Source: Thermoanaerobaculia bacterium (GTDB lineage: Bacteria; Acidobacteriota; Thermoanaerobaculia; Multivoradales; Multivoraceae). Taken from it: a stretch of DNA of 64,000 bases. The notes under the pieces were generated by a model, which was not told the origin of the DNA, did not search any database, and saw only the letters and a program-made list of their open reading frames with translations. This document shows positions 26,188 to 35,539 of this stretch, in pieces. A program made the position numbers and the translations under genes. Each line of letters opens with the position of its first letter. Positions within the stretch are counted from its first letter, which is position 1. The stretch lies in contig JAJEHN010000001.1 in the NCBI GenBank assembly GCA_022823665.1, positions 248,001 through 312,000 on the forward strand, in the 5' to 3' direction.

Positions 26188-27360
26188 ATGATCGACCGCG
26201 ACCTCGCTCCGCGTCTGCTTCAGGCCGCAAGCCAGTTCCCAGCCGTGACCCTCACGGGTCCACGGCAGAGCGGCAAGTCGACGCTGTGCCAGGCGCTCTT
26301 CCCCGAGCTGGCCTACGCCAACCTGGAAACGCCGGACGTGAGGGCCTTCGCGGTGAACGATCCCCGCGCCTTCCTGGCCCAGTTCCCGGACGGCGTCATC
26401 ATCGACGAAGTACAGCGGGCGCCCGAGCTGCCGTCCTACCTCCAGGGGATGATCGACGCCGACCGGCGGCCCGGTCGGTTCATCCTGACCGGATCCCAGA
26501 ATCTGGCGTTGCTCAACACGGTCAGCCAGTCGCTCGCGGGCCGCACGGCGGTTCTCCATCTGCTGCCGCTCGCTCACGGCGAGGTGACGCGCTTCGAGCG
26601 ACATCCGACGACACTGGAGGACGCCCTGTTCGCCGGCGGCTACCCAGCGATCTTCGAGCACGGTGTGAACCCCAGCGACTGGCTCGCCGCCTACGTCGCC
26701 ACCTACCTGGAACGCGACGCCCGAACAGTCGGCAACATCAGCGACCTGACTGCTTTGCAGCGCTTTGTGGAGCTGTGCGCAGGCCGTACCGCGCAGCTGC
26801 TCAACTACTCCTCTCTCGCGGCCGACTGCGGCATCTCCCAGCCGACCGCCAGGGCCTGGCTCGACGTGCTCGGAGCGGGCTTCATCGCCTTCCGCCTGCG
26901 GCCGTTCCACGCCAACCTGCGGAAGCGCCTGGTCAAGACCCCCAAGCTGCATTTCTACGACGTCGGGCTGGCGTGCTGGCTGCTCGGCATTCGCTCGGCG
27001 GAACAGTTGCGCTCGCATCCTCTGCGCGGTCCGCTGTTCGAGACCTGGATGGTCACCGAGGTTGTCAAGCACCGCATGAACCGCGGCGAAAGCGGAATCC
27101 TGTACTTCTACCGGGATCACGGCGGCGCGGAGACCGACCTGATCATCGAGCGTGGCGACCGCCTCACGCTGGTCGAAGCGAAGTCATCGCAGACGCCGAC
27201 CGGCCGACTGCTCGATCCCGCGCGTCGGGTCGGGATGACGATCGAACAGGCCGGTCGCCCCTGCGAGAAGATTGTGGTCTACGGCGGCGACCAGGTCCAG
27301 CAGCGCTCCGACGGACGGCTCGTGCCGTGGTCACGGCTGCATGCGGAGGACTGGGCCTGA
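26188..27360 (+). CDS. AAA_14/DUF4143 ATPase
   Basis: A 390-residue protein with Walker A GPRQSGKS (residues 24-31), Walker B VIIDEVQ (Asp73-Glu74), sensor-like LTGSQN, and a C-terminal DUF4143 region: KTPKLHFYDVGLACWLLGI, then YFYRDHGGAETDLIIERG and LTLVEAKSS. The last segment has the E-D...E-x-K spacing of a PD-(D/E)XK nuclease-like fold. Such ATPases are common in bacterial accessory genomes and are sometimes thought to act in toxin-antitoxin or DNA-related stress functions, but no role is settled. Its own AT-rich promoter and its place next to the nuclease-helicase pair suggest an accessory or defence island. Confidence 0.88.
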   Translation: MIDRDLAPRLLQAASQFPAVTLTGPRQSGKSTLCQALFPELAYANLETPDVRAFAVNDPRAFLAQFPDGVIIDEVQRAPELPSYLQGMIDADRRPGRFILTGSQNLALLNTVSQSLAGRTAVLHLLPLAHGEVTRFERHPTTLEDALFAGGYPAIFEHGVNPSDWLAAYVATYLERDARTVGNISDLTALQRFVELCAGRTAQLLNYSSLAADCGISQPTARAWLDVLGAGFIAFRLRPFHANLRKRLVKTPKLHFYDVGLACWLLGIRSAEQLRSHPLRGPLFETWMVTEVVKHRMNRGESGILYFYRDHGGAETDLIIERGDRLTLVEAKSSQTPTGRLLDPARRVGMTIEQAGRPCEKIVVYGGDQVQQRSDGRLVPWSRLHAEDWA

Positions 27361-27594
27361 AGCGCCCTGGGTGAGCCTCAAGAACTGAGCCTTGCCCGCA
27401 ACGACACGCAGAGACATACTCACTCAACCACATCCCTCCGAGTGAACGCCCACTACACCGCCACCCGCCGATTGAACAGGAACAGAGGTCGACCGCGGAT
27501 TCCCCGTGCAGACTGAACATCGTGGGGGTGTGTCTTCCGCACACAGCAGATTGTCCTCACTCCACCCGCTTCCGCACTACGCCCGTAGCAAACG

Positions 27595-28383
27595 ATGCCT
27601 CTGTCATTCACCCCTATCGGAGCCGGTCAACGATGGCACGGTTCCACGTGGATCGTTGAGGACGAAGACGAACTAGCCGGCTTGCTCGCCCGCGTCGCGA
27701 CAGGACAAGCTGCCGTCGTCGAGAGGATCCTGCACGAGACCGAATGTGCCCCTGCCGAGATGCCTACCAGCGGCTTCCAAGGCGCGAGGAAGCTCCTGAC
27801 CGTCGAACCGGGCAAGTCGTCGGCCCACCGCGATGGTTGGGTGTTCCAAGTGATTTCCTGGGTTGCCGCGCATGTGCAATCGGACACCGTTCAGCAGGAA
27901 GTCCTCATTCGCCCACCCCAAATGATGCACGCACTACCGGGCCAAGACGGGCTGATCATCGAGCAATCGAACGGCAACATCGCCAAAGTTGTCATCTGCG
28001 AGGACAAGGCCACAACGAACCCCCGGAGAGAGTTCCGGGCGAAAGTCCTACCGGGACTCGCCGAGTACGAATCCGGCTCACGTGACCACGAACTGATCGC
28101 CGGCGTCACTTCCCTGCTGAGCCGTCAGGGCCGCCAGCACGCCGACGATGTCGCTGCAAGCATCTTCTGGGACGACCAACGCGCCTACCGCGTCGCGGTA
28201 ACCGTTGGCCGTGGCCACACAACACTCCAGGCTCAGATCGGGCTCTTTCGAGGCTATGACCAATCAGTACGCGGCGACCTCTCGCGACGGCGAGTCGAGG
28301 TCATGCCTCTTGAGCACCTCCGCCCATGGCTACAGAGCATCGCCGACAAGGCCATGGCCACAATAGCCCCACACAATGTATGA
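27595..28383 (+). CDS. Putative PD-(D/E)XK nuclease, first gene of a nuclease-helicase operon
   Basis: A 262-residue protein that I do not recognise as a named family. A restriction-like core can be seen: a helix around WVFQVISWVAAH (residues 82-93), Asp118 in GQDGLII, and the strand VVICEDKAT with Glu136 and Lys138. That gives the D-x17-E-x-K spacing of a PD-(D/E)XK nuclease. There is no signal peptide or membrane segment. Its stop overlaps the start of the helicase gene by eight bases, so the two are co-translated. In Hachiman a smaller HamA (DUF1837) precedes the helicase HamB in the same order. This protein has that position and size, but the family match is not proven from sequence alone. 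Confidence 0.6.
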   Translation: MPLSFTPIGAGQRWHGSTWIVEDEDELAGLLARVATGQAAVVERILHETECAPAEMPTSGFQGARKLLTVEPGKSSAHRDGWVFQVISWVAAHVQSDTVQQEVLIRPPQMMHALPGQDGLIIEQSNGNIAKVVICEDKATTNPRREFRAKVLPGLAEYESGSRDHELIAGVTSLLSRQGRQHADDVAASIFWDDQRAYRVAVTVGRGHTTLQAQIGLFRGYDQSVRGDLSRRRVEVMPLEHLRPWLQSIADKAMATIAPHNV

Positions 28384-31300
28384 CGAGACGACCGCAGATC
28401 TAATCCGATCTACACCACCACTTCGCGACCTCGACCGGGACTCCTTACCCGATCAGTTCACCGAGACTTTTGCGCGTCTCGTGGCGCTCCGCGCGCGCCT
28501 GCGCGACGGCGAGAAGCCCCCCAACGATCTTGGACCAGATCGAGACTTCGTTCAGAGACTTGCCCGGACTAACGAAGCGCTCGTGGGACTGAGCCCGGAC
28601 CGAGAAGACCGGCGTCCGGCCGCCTTCGTCGCCGCGACGGCCTATCAACTCGTCCATCAGATCGACCATCTGTCTGGGCGGGTGGACAGCCCTGCGTCAC
28701 TCACGGCAAACGGAATCACGGCCGACGTAAGTGCGATGCTCCTCTTTCTGGTCGCCGAATCCTCTGCGGACGCCACGGAGATTTCCAAACGGATTCGGCT
28801 ACCCAGCTCGTCGTCCCTTCAACGTGAACTGCTCCTGACGCTAGTACAACTAGCGCGTGGCCAACTCAAGTCCATAAACGAGCGCTCCCTGCTCCCCGCC
28901 CGCGAGGCGGTACGTATCGCCGAGGCGGAGGCCCCGGCCGATGCGTTGTACTACCTCATCCTCCGCGCCGTACGGCTCCTGGCATCAAGCCTCGCGGGGC
29001 AAGCCCGGGAGACCGACGACCCTCCGGCGCTCCTCCGACGCGCCCAGACGCTCGCAGCGCCTTCCGACTTCCCCTCCACCAGCCGTAACCTCCGTCACGA
29101 CGACCCCGTTGATCTCGGCCCAGTAGCTCTGTTTCCCGGCCCGTTCCACCGAGCAAGTCTACTCCTCGCCGTTGCCGACACGCTCTTCGCTGCCGCGATT
29201 GTAAACGTACCTCCCCCGAATGGTCTGGACGCGAATCGATGGCACCCCTTCCTAAAGAACGTCGCTGAGAAACGCCCGTACCTTTGGCCCAACCTCCAAG
29301 ATGCCGTAGCCAAGCACTATCTCGACCCCGGCATATCCTCCGTCATCGCCTTCCCCACCGGGGCCGGCAAGTCAGGGGTCTCGCATCTCAAGATCGGCGC
29401 AACCCTCCTCGCCAAGAAACGGGTCATCTTCCTAGCGCCGACTCATGCGCTGGTTGACCAAACCCTCCGCGACCTAAGAGCCGCCTTTCCGGGGCGACGA
29501 GTGCGGACCGTCAGGGAGGACGAGTTCTCCATCTCCGCCGACGACTCAGGGGTCGCCGACATCCAGGTAATGACACCCGAGGCCTGCCTGCTGCTTGGGC
29601 ATCTGCGGCCAGGTACTTTCGACGCTGTCGGACTACTGGTGTTTGATGAGTGTCACCTCATCCACCCCAGGACGGAAGCCGACCAACGTTCGCTCGATGC
29701 CATGTTGTGTATTATCCAGTTCGTGCGCTTGGCCCCAGAAGCTGATCTCCTGCTTCTGTCCGCAATGATGAATAATGCTGACGAGATAGCTGAATGGGTA
29801 CAGGAACTCACGAACCGCGAATCGATGGGCCTTTCCATGGCGTGGAAACCTACGCGCCAACTGCGTGGGTGTATCGTCTATCGGCAGCAGCGCGTCAACG
29901 AACTCCGCACCTTCCTCAGAACGAAAAGGCGACAGCAACCGTCAGGAGGCGTGCCCGTCGCCGTGCGGCGCCAACTAACTGCTCAGCCCTACGGCTTTTT
30001 CAGCATCCGTCAAACTTGGGATTCTCAGCAGCGCGAAGACTACGCCTACCTCCCCTTCTCATCGGAGAGCCCGCGGCTCGCCGCGAACCCTGGCTGGCGA
30101 CTAACCGCGAACGCGGGAGTGGTCGCGGCCGCACTTGCTGTTCCTGCCGCCGAGGCGGGAATCAACACCCTCGTCTTCTCGCAGTCCATACCCATCGCGG
30201 CCAAGATCGCCCAACGGACTTCTGACTCCCTAGGACCAGGCAAGATCGAGCTGACCCACCAAGAAGAACGATGGCTCAGCATCGCGGTCGACGAGTTGGG
30301 CGGCGCCGACCACCTGTATGTGGATGTCTGCAACGATACGATCACATCGAGGGCTGCCACCCATCACGGCCTACTGCTACCCGAGGAAAGGCGACTGGTC
30401 GAGTCGCTCTACGCCCGCCCCGACGGTCTAGCCGTCCTCTCCGCGACGGGTACGCTCGGGCAGGGAATGAACTTGCCGAGCGAGTTTGTGATCATCGCTC
30501 AAGACAGCCGCTTCGATGAAGAGACCGGCGCTTTGGAGATGCTCGAGGCGCGTGAACTGCTCAACGCTGCTGGACGGGCTGGACGTGCGGGCAAGAACGC
30601 AACCGGCATCGTCATCGTGATTCCTAGCCGCGTAGTTGGATTCGACGACACCAAGTCGACAATCGGCGATCAATGGATGCGGTTGCGCAAGATCTTCAGC
30701 CAGACTGACCAGTGCCTTGCCATCGACGACCCGCTCACCGCCGTTCTCGATCGGATCCACGCCCAGGCAGAACCTCCCGAGGACCTCGATCGCTACGTCG
30801 TCTCCCGTCTCTGCGGTTCAGCCGAAGATGAGGAGCCCGAAGCCCGTCTTCGCCAAACTCTCCAACGCACCTTCGCGGCATTCAAGAAGCGACGGACCAT
30901 GCAGGACGCTTGGGTCGAGAGCCGTACTGAGGCCGCGGTCTCCCTCCTTAGACCGCTAGACCCCAGCGACGATACCGCAGCGAGGCTCCGAGACCTTTCG
31001 TCCTCCCTCGGTCTTCCGGAAGATGCGATAGCAACGTTGAGCTCAGACCTCCTTGATGCAGCACCGCCCCCCGGTGCGCACATCATGGCGTGGTGCGCAT
31101 GGATCTTCGATTGGCTGCTCAGCCGCCGGGAGTACACCCTGCGCCTGCTCCGCCCTGAAGATCTCGAGCAGCAGTTCGGTCAACGCTATCGAAGACTGGA
31201 AACGGATAACGAACGCATCCTCTACGCCGTACCCAAGCTCCGAGACGCGCTCGACCACTGGATGAACGGCGAACCCCTGAACGTCGTCCAATCGGTCTTG

Positions 31301-31672
31301 GCGGGTGCTCCCCGCGACCTCAAGAAGTCGACCAGCGCCAGGAAGTTCGTCGTCCGCCTCCTCCCAACGCTCGCCCATCTATTCACTGCAGCCTCCATGA
31401 TCAACGCGCGCCAAGCACCGGAGCTCATGACTACACACCACGACGCGGCCCCGACACTTCTGTACGCCAACCAATGCGTCCGCCTCGGGTTCTCGTCGCT
31501 CGAGATGTACGCCCTTTACGAGCAGATTCGATCTCGCAGACCTTCTCGACGTGAGGTTCACCGGGAATTCAGGGGCCTTGAAGGCCACCTCTCGGCGCCT
31601 ACCGGCATCGAGAACTGGGCTGAAGTGAACGCGCGAATCGCTGCGGCACGGACATCGAAGACGCCGCGATGA
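28376..31672 (+). CDS. Ski2-like superfamily 2 helicase, second gene of a nuclease-helicase operon
   Basis: A 1098-residue protein. An approximately 310-residue alpha-helical N-terminal extension leads to Walker A FPTGAGKS (about residues 325-332), motif Ia FLAPTHALVDQTL, motif Ib VMTPEACLL, motif II DECH (about 424), motif III LLSAMM (about 459), SATGTLGQGMNLP and motif VI AAGRAGRAG (about 725-735). The GQGMNLP and GRAGRAG pattern is Ski2-like. A 350-residue C-terminal region has no domain that I recognise. It should be an ATP-driven nucleic-acid translocase working with the upstream nuclease. Codon use is less GC-biased than in the flanking metabolic genes, which fits horizontal transfer. 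Confidence 0.85.
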   Translation: MYDETTADLIRSTPPLRDLDRDSLPDQFTETFARLVALRARLRDGEKPPNDLGPDRDFVQRLARTNEALVGLSPDREDRRPAAFVAATAYQLVHQIDHLSGRVDSPASLTANGITADVSAMLLFLVAESSADATEISKRIRLPSSSSLQRELLLTLVQLARGQLKSINERSLLPAREAVRIAEAEAPADALYYLILRAVRLLASSLAGQARETDDPPALLRRAQTLAAPSDFPSTSRNLRHDDPVDLGPVALFPGPFHRASLLLAVADTLFAAAIVNVPPPNGLDANRWHPFLKNVAEKRPYLWPNLQDAVAKHYLDPGISSVIAFPTGAGKSGVSHLKIGATLLAKKRVIFLAPTHALVDQTLRDLRAAFPGRRVRTVREDEFSISADDSGVADIQVMTPEACLLLGHLRPGTFDAVGLLVFDECHLIHPRTEADQRSLDAMLCIIQFVRLAPEADLLLLSAMMNNADEIAEWVQELTNRESMGLSMAWKPTRQLRGCIVYRQQRVNELRTFLRTKRRQQPSGGVPVAVRRQLTAQPYGFFSIRQTWDSQQREDYAYLPFSSESPRLAANPGWRLTANAGVVAAALAVPAAEAGINTLVFSQSIPIAAKIAQRTSDSLGPGKIELTHQEERWLSIAVDELGGADHLYVDVCNDTITSRAATHHGLLLPEERRLVESLYARPDGLAVLSATGTLGQGMNLPSEFVIIAQDSRFDEETGALEMLEARELLNAAGRAGRAGKNATGIVIVIPSRVVGFDDTKSTIGDQWMRLRKIFSQTDQCLAIDDPLTAVLDRIHAQAEPPEDLDRYVVSRLCGSAEDEEPEARLRQTLQRTFAAFKKRRTMQDAWVESRTEAAVSLLRPLDPSDDTAARLRDLSSSLGLPEDAIATLSSDLLDAAPPPGAHIMAWCAWIFDWLLSRREYTLRLLRPEDLEQQFGQRYRRLETDNERILYAVPKLRDALDHWMNGEPLNVVQSVLAGAPRDLKKSTSARKFVVRLLPTLAHLFTAASMINARQAPELMTTHHDAAPTLLYANQCVRLGFSSLEMYALYEQIRSRRPSRREVHREFRGLEGHLSAPTGIENWAEVNARIAAARTSKTPR

Positions 31673-31836
31673 CGCGGCGTCTATTGGGCCGGCTCCTCCC
31701 CCACTCCCGTTTGGTGCGACCGCGCGGGTACAGTCAGCTAGCTACAACCAAACGACGCGCAGTAGAGAACGCGCCCGGGCTAATCATCACGGCCGTACGA
31801 GGTTGCCTTTATGTAGAGCGCCAATTGAACGCCCCC

Positions 31837-33393
31837 TCAGAAGTAGAGCTGAATCGCCTCTCCGTGGAGCTCTGCCAACGTCGACCGCATGCTGATCCAC
31901 ATCGGCTCGGCCAGGTCCGCTTCCCAGGATTCAAGCGCCGCTTCCAGGCGCTCGACGACTTCGGGATGCTGGTCGGCGACGTTCTCGCGCTCGCCGACGT
32001 CCGCCTCGAGGTCGTGCAGCACCGTGATCTGGCCGTGCGCTGACACCGGCGGGTAGTCCTCCTCCGGCAGCAGGCGGCCGCCGAGACCGAGCACGGAAGC
32101 CGGGTCCTGGTCCGTCAGGTCGACCCGCCACAGCTTCCACTTGCCCGAGCGGACGGCCGCGTTGGGCAGGGACCGCCAGAAGAGGTACTCGTGCGGCGGT
32201 TCCTCGATCTCGCGGCGCAGGTACGGCAGGAGGTTCACGCTGTCCTCAGTGCCCGCGTCCGACCCGGCCGCCGCGGCCATCGTCGCGTACAGGTCGAGGA
32301 CGCTCGCAGGCTGGCTGTAGACCTCGCCCTGGGGCAAACCCGCCGGCCACTTGACCAGGTACGGCACCCGGATGCCGCCGTCCAGGTGATAGCGCTTGCC
32401 GCCGGAAAGCGGCGAATTCGTGCAGATGACCGCCGGCATGTAGTTGATGCAGCCGTTGTCGGAGATGAACACGACGAGCGTGTTCTCCTCCAGCCCGTGC
32501 TCGCGGAGCGTCGCGGTGACGCGGCCCACCATGTCGTCGACCGACGACACCATGGCGGCGTAGATCCGGGCACCTGGTTCCTCGATGTGCGCGTAGCGGT
32601 CGACGTACTTGCTCGTGGCCTGAATCGGCGTGTGAGGCGCGTTCGGCGCCAGCATCAGAAAGAACGGCTCGTCCGCGTGGCGCTCGATGAAACTGACGGC
32701 GCGGTCCGCGAACACGTCGGTCAGGTACTCGTCAACCTCCACGACTTCGTAGCCGTCCATGATCGCGCGCGGCCCCTCGCCGCGGTCGCCGACGACCGGC
32801 GTCCACCCGGTCGCGCCCGGCTCGGTCGCGGCGGGCTCGCTGCTCGGCCAGCGATGGGCGTCCGGATCGTTGGGATCGACGTAGCTCGAGCCGCCCCCCA
32901 GATGGCCGAAAAACTCGTCGAAGCCGCGCCTCAGCGGGTGGTACTGCTCGCGGAACCCGAGGTGCCACTTCCCCACCAGCCCGGTGACGTAGCCGGCCTC
33001 CCGCATCATGTCGCCCAGCGTCGTCTCGTCCTCGGGCAATCCGAGTTCGGCATCGGCGTTGCGCTCGTAGTTCGCGGTCGGGTTGTACTCGTAGCCGAAC
33101 CGGTTCTGGTAGCGGCCCGTGAAGACCCCGGCCCGCATCGGACTGCAGACCGCCGCCGAGACGTAGCCGTCGGTCAGCCGGACGCCGCTCGTCGCCAGCT
33201 CGTCGATGTGCGGCGTCGAGATGACCGTCGATCCGTTGGCGCCGATGTCGCCGTAGCCGAGGTCGTCGGCGAGGACGATGATCACGTTGGGCGGTGAACC
33301 AAACCCGCTCTCACCGCGCTCCGAAACACAGCCCAACAAGCCGACGCTCACGACGACTGTCGACGTCCCTATACCCCAGCAGAAGCTCTTCAT
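31837..33393 (-). CDS. Lipoprotein arylsulfatase-family enzyme
   Basis: ATG at 33393 is chosen over an upstream start because GAGGGG lies seven bases before it. The 518-residue product has a lipobox LLGC (Cys22), the metal-binding NVIIVLADDLGYGD, and the formylglycine signature C-S-P-M-R (Cys83) in SAAVCSPMRAGVFTGR. KWHLGF, APNAPHTPIQ and ISDNGC supply further active-site residues. It belongs to the S1 sulfatases, which remove sulfate esters from polysaccharides, glycolipids or sulfated sterols. The maturase that oxidises Cys83 is not in the window. The substrate is not determinable. It is convergent with the helicase gene. Confidence 0.9.
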   Translation of the reverse strand: MKSFCWGIGTSTVVVSVGLLGCVSERGESGFGSPPNVIIVLADDLGYGDIGANGSTVISTPHIDELATSGVRLTDGYVSAAVCSPMRAGVFTGRYQNRFGYEYNPTANYERNADAELGLPEDETTLGDMMREAGYVTGLVGKWHLGFREQYHPLRRGFDEFFGHLGGGSSYVDPNDPDAHRWPSSEPAATEPGATGWTPVVGDRGEGPRAIMDGYEVVEVDEYLTDVFADRAVSFIERHADEPFFLMLAPNAPHTPIQATSKYVDRYAHIEEPGARIYAAMVSSVDDMVGRVTATLREHGLEENTLVVFISDNGCINYMPAVICTNSPLSGGKRYHLDGGIRVPYLVKWPAGLPQGEVYSQPASVLDLYATMAAAAGSDAGTEDSVNLLPYLRREIEEPPHEYLFWRSLPNAAVRSGKWKLWRVDLTDQDPASVLGLGGRLLPEEDYPPVSAHGQITVLHDLEADVGERENVADQHPEVVERLEAALESWEADLAEPMWISMRSTLAELHGEAIQLYF

Positions 33394-33650
33394 GCTTCGA
33401 CCCCTCAACAGCCAGCGACCCTAGGGTTCTTCCATGCTCAACTTGCAGCCACCATACGCGATCTGCGGCACCTCGGCAACGCACACGTCCTCCTCTCGCA
33501 GACGTTCCAGATCGAGAGCGGAATCTGCCCGCCCACTTCTCTCCCTCCAGAACCCCCGTTGTACAATGGACCCCGTCCCTATCAACCAAATTCTCTGAAT
33601 CCGTCCGCCGCCGACCAACGGTCCGCTGCGCCGACCAAGGAGATCCGACC

Positions 33651-34499
33651 ATGTTCCCAAAACCACTGAGAACGCACCTGCCAGCCCTTGGCCACGCCGC
33701 CACCGTTCTTGCCGCCCTCGTGGCCCTGACCGCGCTTCTTCTGCAGGCCCGTGCTGCCGCCGAGTCACGGACACGAGAGGCCGCCACTGAGATACGGCGA
33801 GAACTGCTGGGATTCTCTCACTCAATTGAGATCTGGAACGACATTCTCGACAACAACTCTCTCATGTTCGTTGCCGCCTCAACAACCGCAAAGGAGCTGG
33901 AACTGCGCGACTTCCACGTCCCGGAGGCTGGAACGACCGGCGGCACGGATCCCAGTATCACTCTGGCCGTCAGCCTGGGTTGGAATGAGGCAAGAAGTCC
34001 ACGTCGCTTGGACTCAGCTGACGAGGAACTCCGGCTTTCTTCCCATCGGCTAACGGGAACTCTCGCTCTCCTTCACGAAGCGACTCAAATGCTGACGAAG
34101 ATGCGCTGGCAACACTACTCACAGCTCACGCTCAGCAGAACGGTTGGGCTTTGGGCGGACCCCCAGGTAAACGCCGACAAGCGCGATCTCGAGAGCCTCC
34201 TCGTAGACAGCTTGGCCGATCTTGACGCTGAACTCCGGACGGGGCGGCACCTCATCAGGGAGTTCATCAAGGCCGTAGTCGCTCGAAGTGCGACTCTGCC
34301 CGATCGGGAGCTTGTCCGGCTGTCGCAAGGCCCGATGCGAGCCACTTCGACCTACCTACAGGACATGCGTGAGTTCGTCCAACAGTTGAGCACTCTCCCC
34401 AGCGTCTCGGACGCCGATCGCCAGGAGCTGATCATCAAGCTCGAAGTGGCAGAAGAAGCACTCAAGGCCGCGGGCGTCGTTTCGAGCGCGCCGAACTGA
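33651..34499 (+). CDS. Membrane-anchored helical protein of unknown function
   Basis: ATG at 33651 is supported by AAGGAG nine bases upstream and gives 282 residues. A single membrane helix (HAATVLAALVALTALLLQARAAA, about residues 13-35) is followed by an alpha-helical, charge-rich region with no cysteine cluster or catalytic motif. Heptad-like stretches (for example ELIIKLEVAEEALKAAG at the C-terminus) suggest coiled coil. I do not recognise a family. It is divergent from the sulfatase gene and stands alone. GC content is lower than in the metabolic operons, so it may be part of the accessory region that begins near 26 kb. Confidence 0.65.
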   Translation: MFPKPLRTHLPALGHAATVLAALVALTALLLQARAAAESRTREAATEIRRELLGFSHSIEIWNDILDNNSLMFVAASTTAKELELRDFHVPEAGTTGGTDPSITLAVSLGWNEARSPRRLDSADEELRLSSHRLTGTLALLHEATQMLTKMRWQHYSQLTLSRTVGLWADPQVNADKRDLESLLVDSLADLDAELRTGRHLIREFIKAVVARSATLPDRELVRLSQGPMRATSTYLQDMREFVQQLSTLPSVSDADRQELIIKLEVAEEALKAAGVVSSAPN

Positions 34500-34613
34500 A
34501 CTGAGGCCGGCAAGCGCCTTCGTCAACAGAACACTTAATGATAGTCGAGCGTTTCGCCGTCGACGGACAGTGTTCTCTATTGGTGGCTGATCACGGCCCC
34601 CTTTTACTCGTGG

Positions 34614-34997
34614 TCAGAACCCAAGCTGGAAACTCATCGTGGTGTTCCAGTACACGACCATGGGTTCACCATCCTTAAGGGCGGGCTTGAACTTCCATTG
34701 GCTTAGTGTGTCTACGACCGTTTCCGTCAGCCCCTTGTCGAGACCCTTCAGTACTCTAACGCTCGTAACGGCACCAGTCTCGCTGACGATGGCCTGGAGA
34801 ACCACAACGCCTTGAACGCGTCCCTTCCTCGCCTCTTCCGTGTAGTGCGGCTCGATTCGACTAATGACTACCGGTTCGGTGATCTCACCCGTCAGGTAAC
34901 GCGCCACTGGCCAGCGTTGGCCAGTCCGGTACTGCCTCGGAAACCCAATCCTCTCGCGCGACCGGGTCGCATTTCTCACGCACGGCAGGACCAACAT
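34614..34997 (-). CDS. Short TonB C-terminal-domain protein
   Basis: The last approximately 85 of 127 residues form a TonB C-terminal domain: PHYTEEARKGRVQGVVVLQAIVSETGAV, then VLKGLDKGLTETVVDTLSQWKFKPAL and a closing YWNTTMSFQL. Full TonB proteins carry an N-terminal membrane helix and a Pro-rich spacer; neither is visible here. The N-terminus (MLVLPCVRNATRSRERIG) looks unlike a signal. The gene is either a truncated remnant or a degraded energy-transducer gene. No receptor gene is adjacent. Confidence 0.65.
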   Translation of the reverse strand: MLVLPCVRNATRSRERIGFPRQYRTGQRWPVARYLTGEITEPVVISRIEPHYTEEARKGRVQGVVVLQAIVSETGAVTSVRVLKGLDKGLTETVVDTLSQWKFKPALKDGEPMVVYWNTTMSFQLGF

Positions 34998-35539
34998 CCT
35001 CGACGTAGGACCTCGCGCTTACCCGTTCGCCCTAGCGGTTGTCGCTGTACAACGCAACGTGTTGGTGGCCTTCAATGTTCTTTAGGTGTGGGGTCGGTCT
35101 GCCGAATCAGCATGACGAACCCTCTGGGGTTGGGGACGACTCGGGAGCGGAGACGAGGACCGCCACGAACCTCGTAGTAGAGCCATCGGGAATCTGACGA
35201 CAGTGGTTGCTTCCAGTCAACGTTGCAACGATACCAACTGACCCTTCCGACAGCGAACCACTAACAACGGCTCACTCGCCCTAGCCGCGCCGCGCTCGTG
35301 CCACGTGCCATGAGAGGCGAAATCGACTCCGGTAGGGTCGCCCTAGGTGTCGGAAACGTACGTAGCCTTCCACTTCTCGCTGTACGTTTGGGCCATGACG
35401 GCCACGGCAATGCCGCTACAGAGAACTACCACCTCAGGATCCGCGAGGTTCTGTGGCTCGCCGGTCTCTGGTTCCTCATCGCCTTCCTTTTCCGTAGGAC
35501 CTTCGTGTCTGGAGCGGCAAGCCACGCTACGATCACCGC
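34998..35539. other. 542-base gap without a supportable gene
   Basis: Short frames exist on both strands; one on the plus strand includes a hydrophobic stretch (LWLAGLWFLIAFLF). None has a family match that I can see, a Shine-Dalgarno or a convincing codon pattern. The stretch may be the decayed upstream part of the TonB gene or other accessory debris. Confidence 0.4.

Noticed and set aside
34998..35290. Possible tRNA or small RNA in the gene-poor gap
   Set aside because: No cloverleaf arms, T-loop or other conserved pattern could be found by eye.
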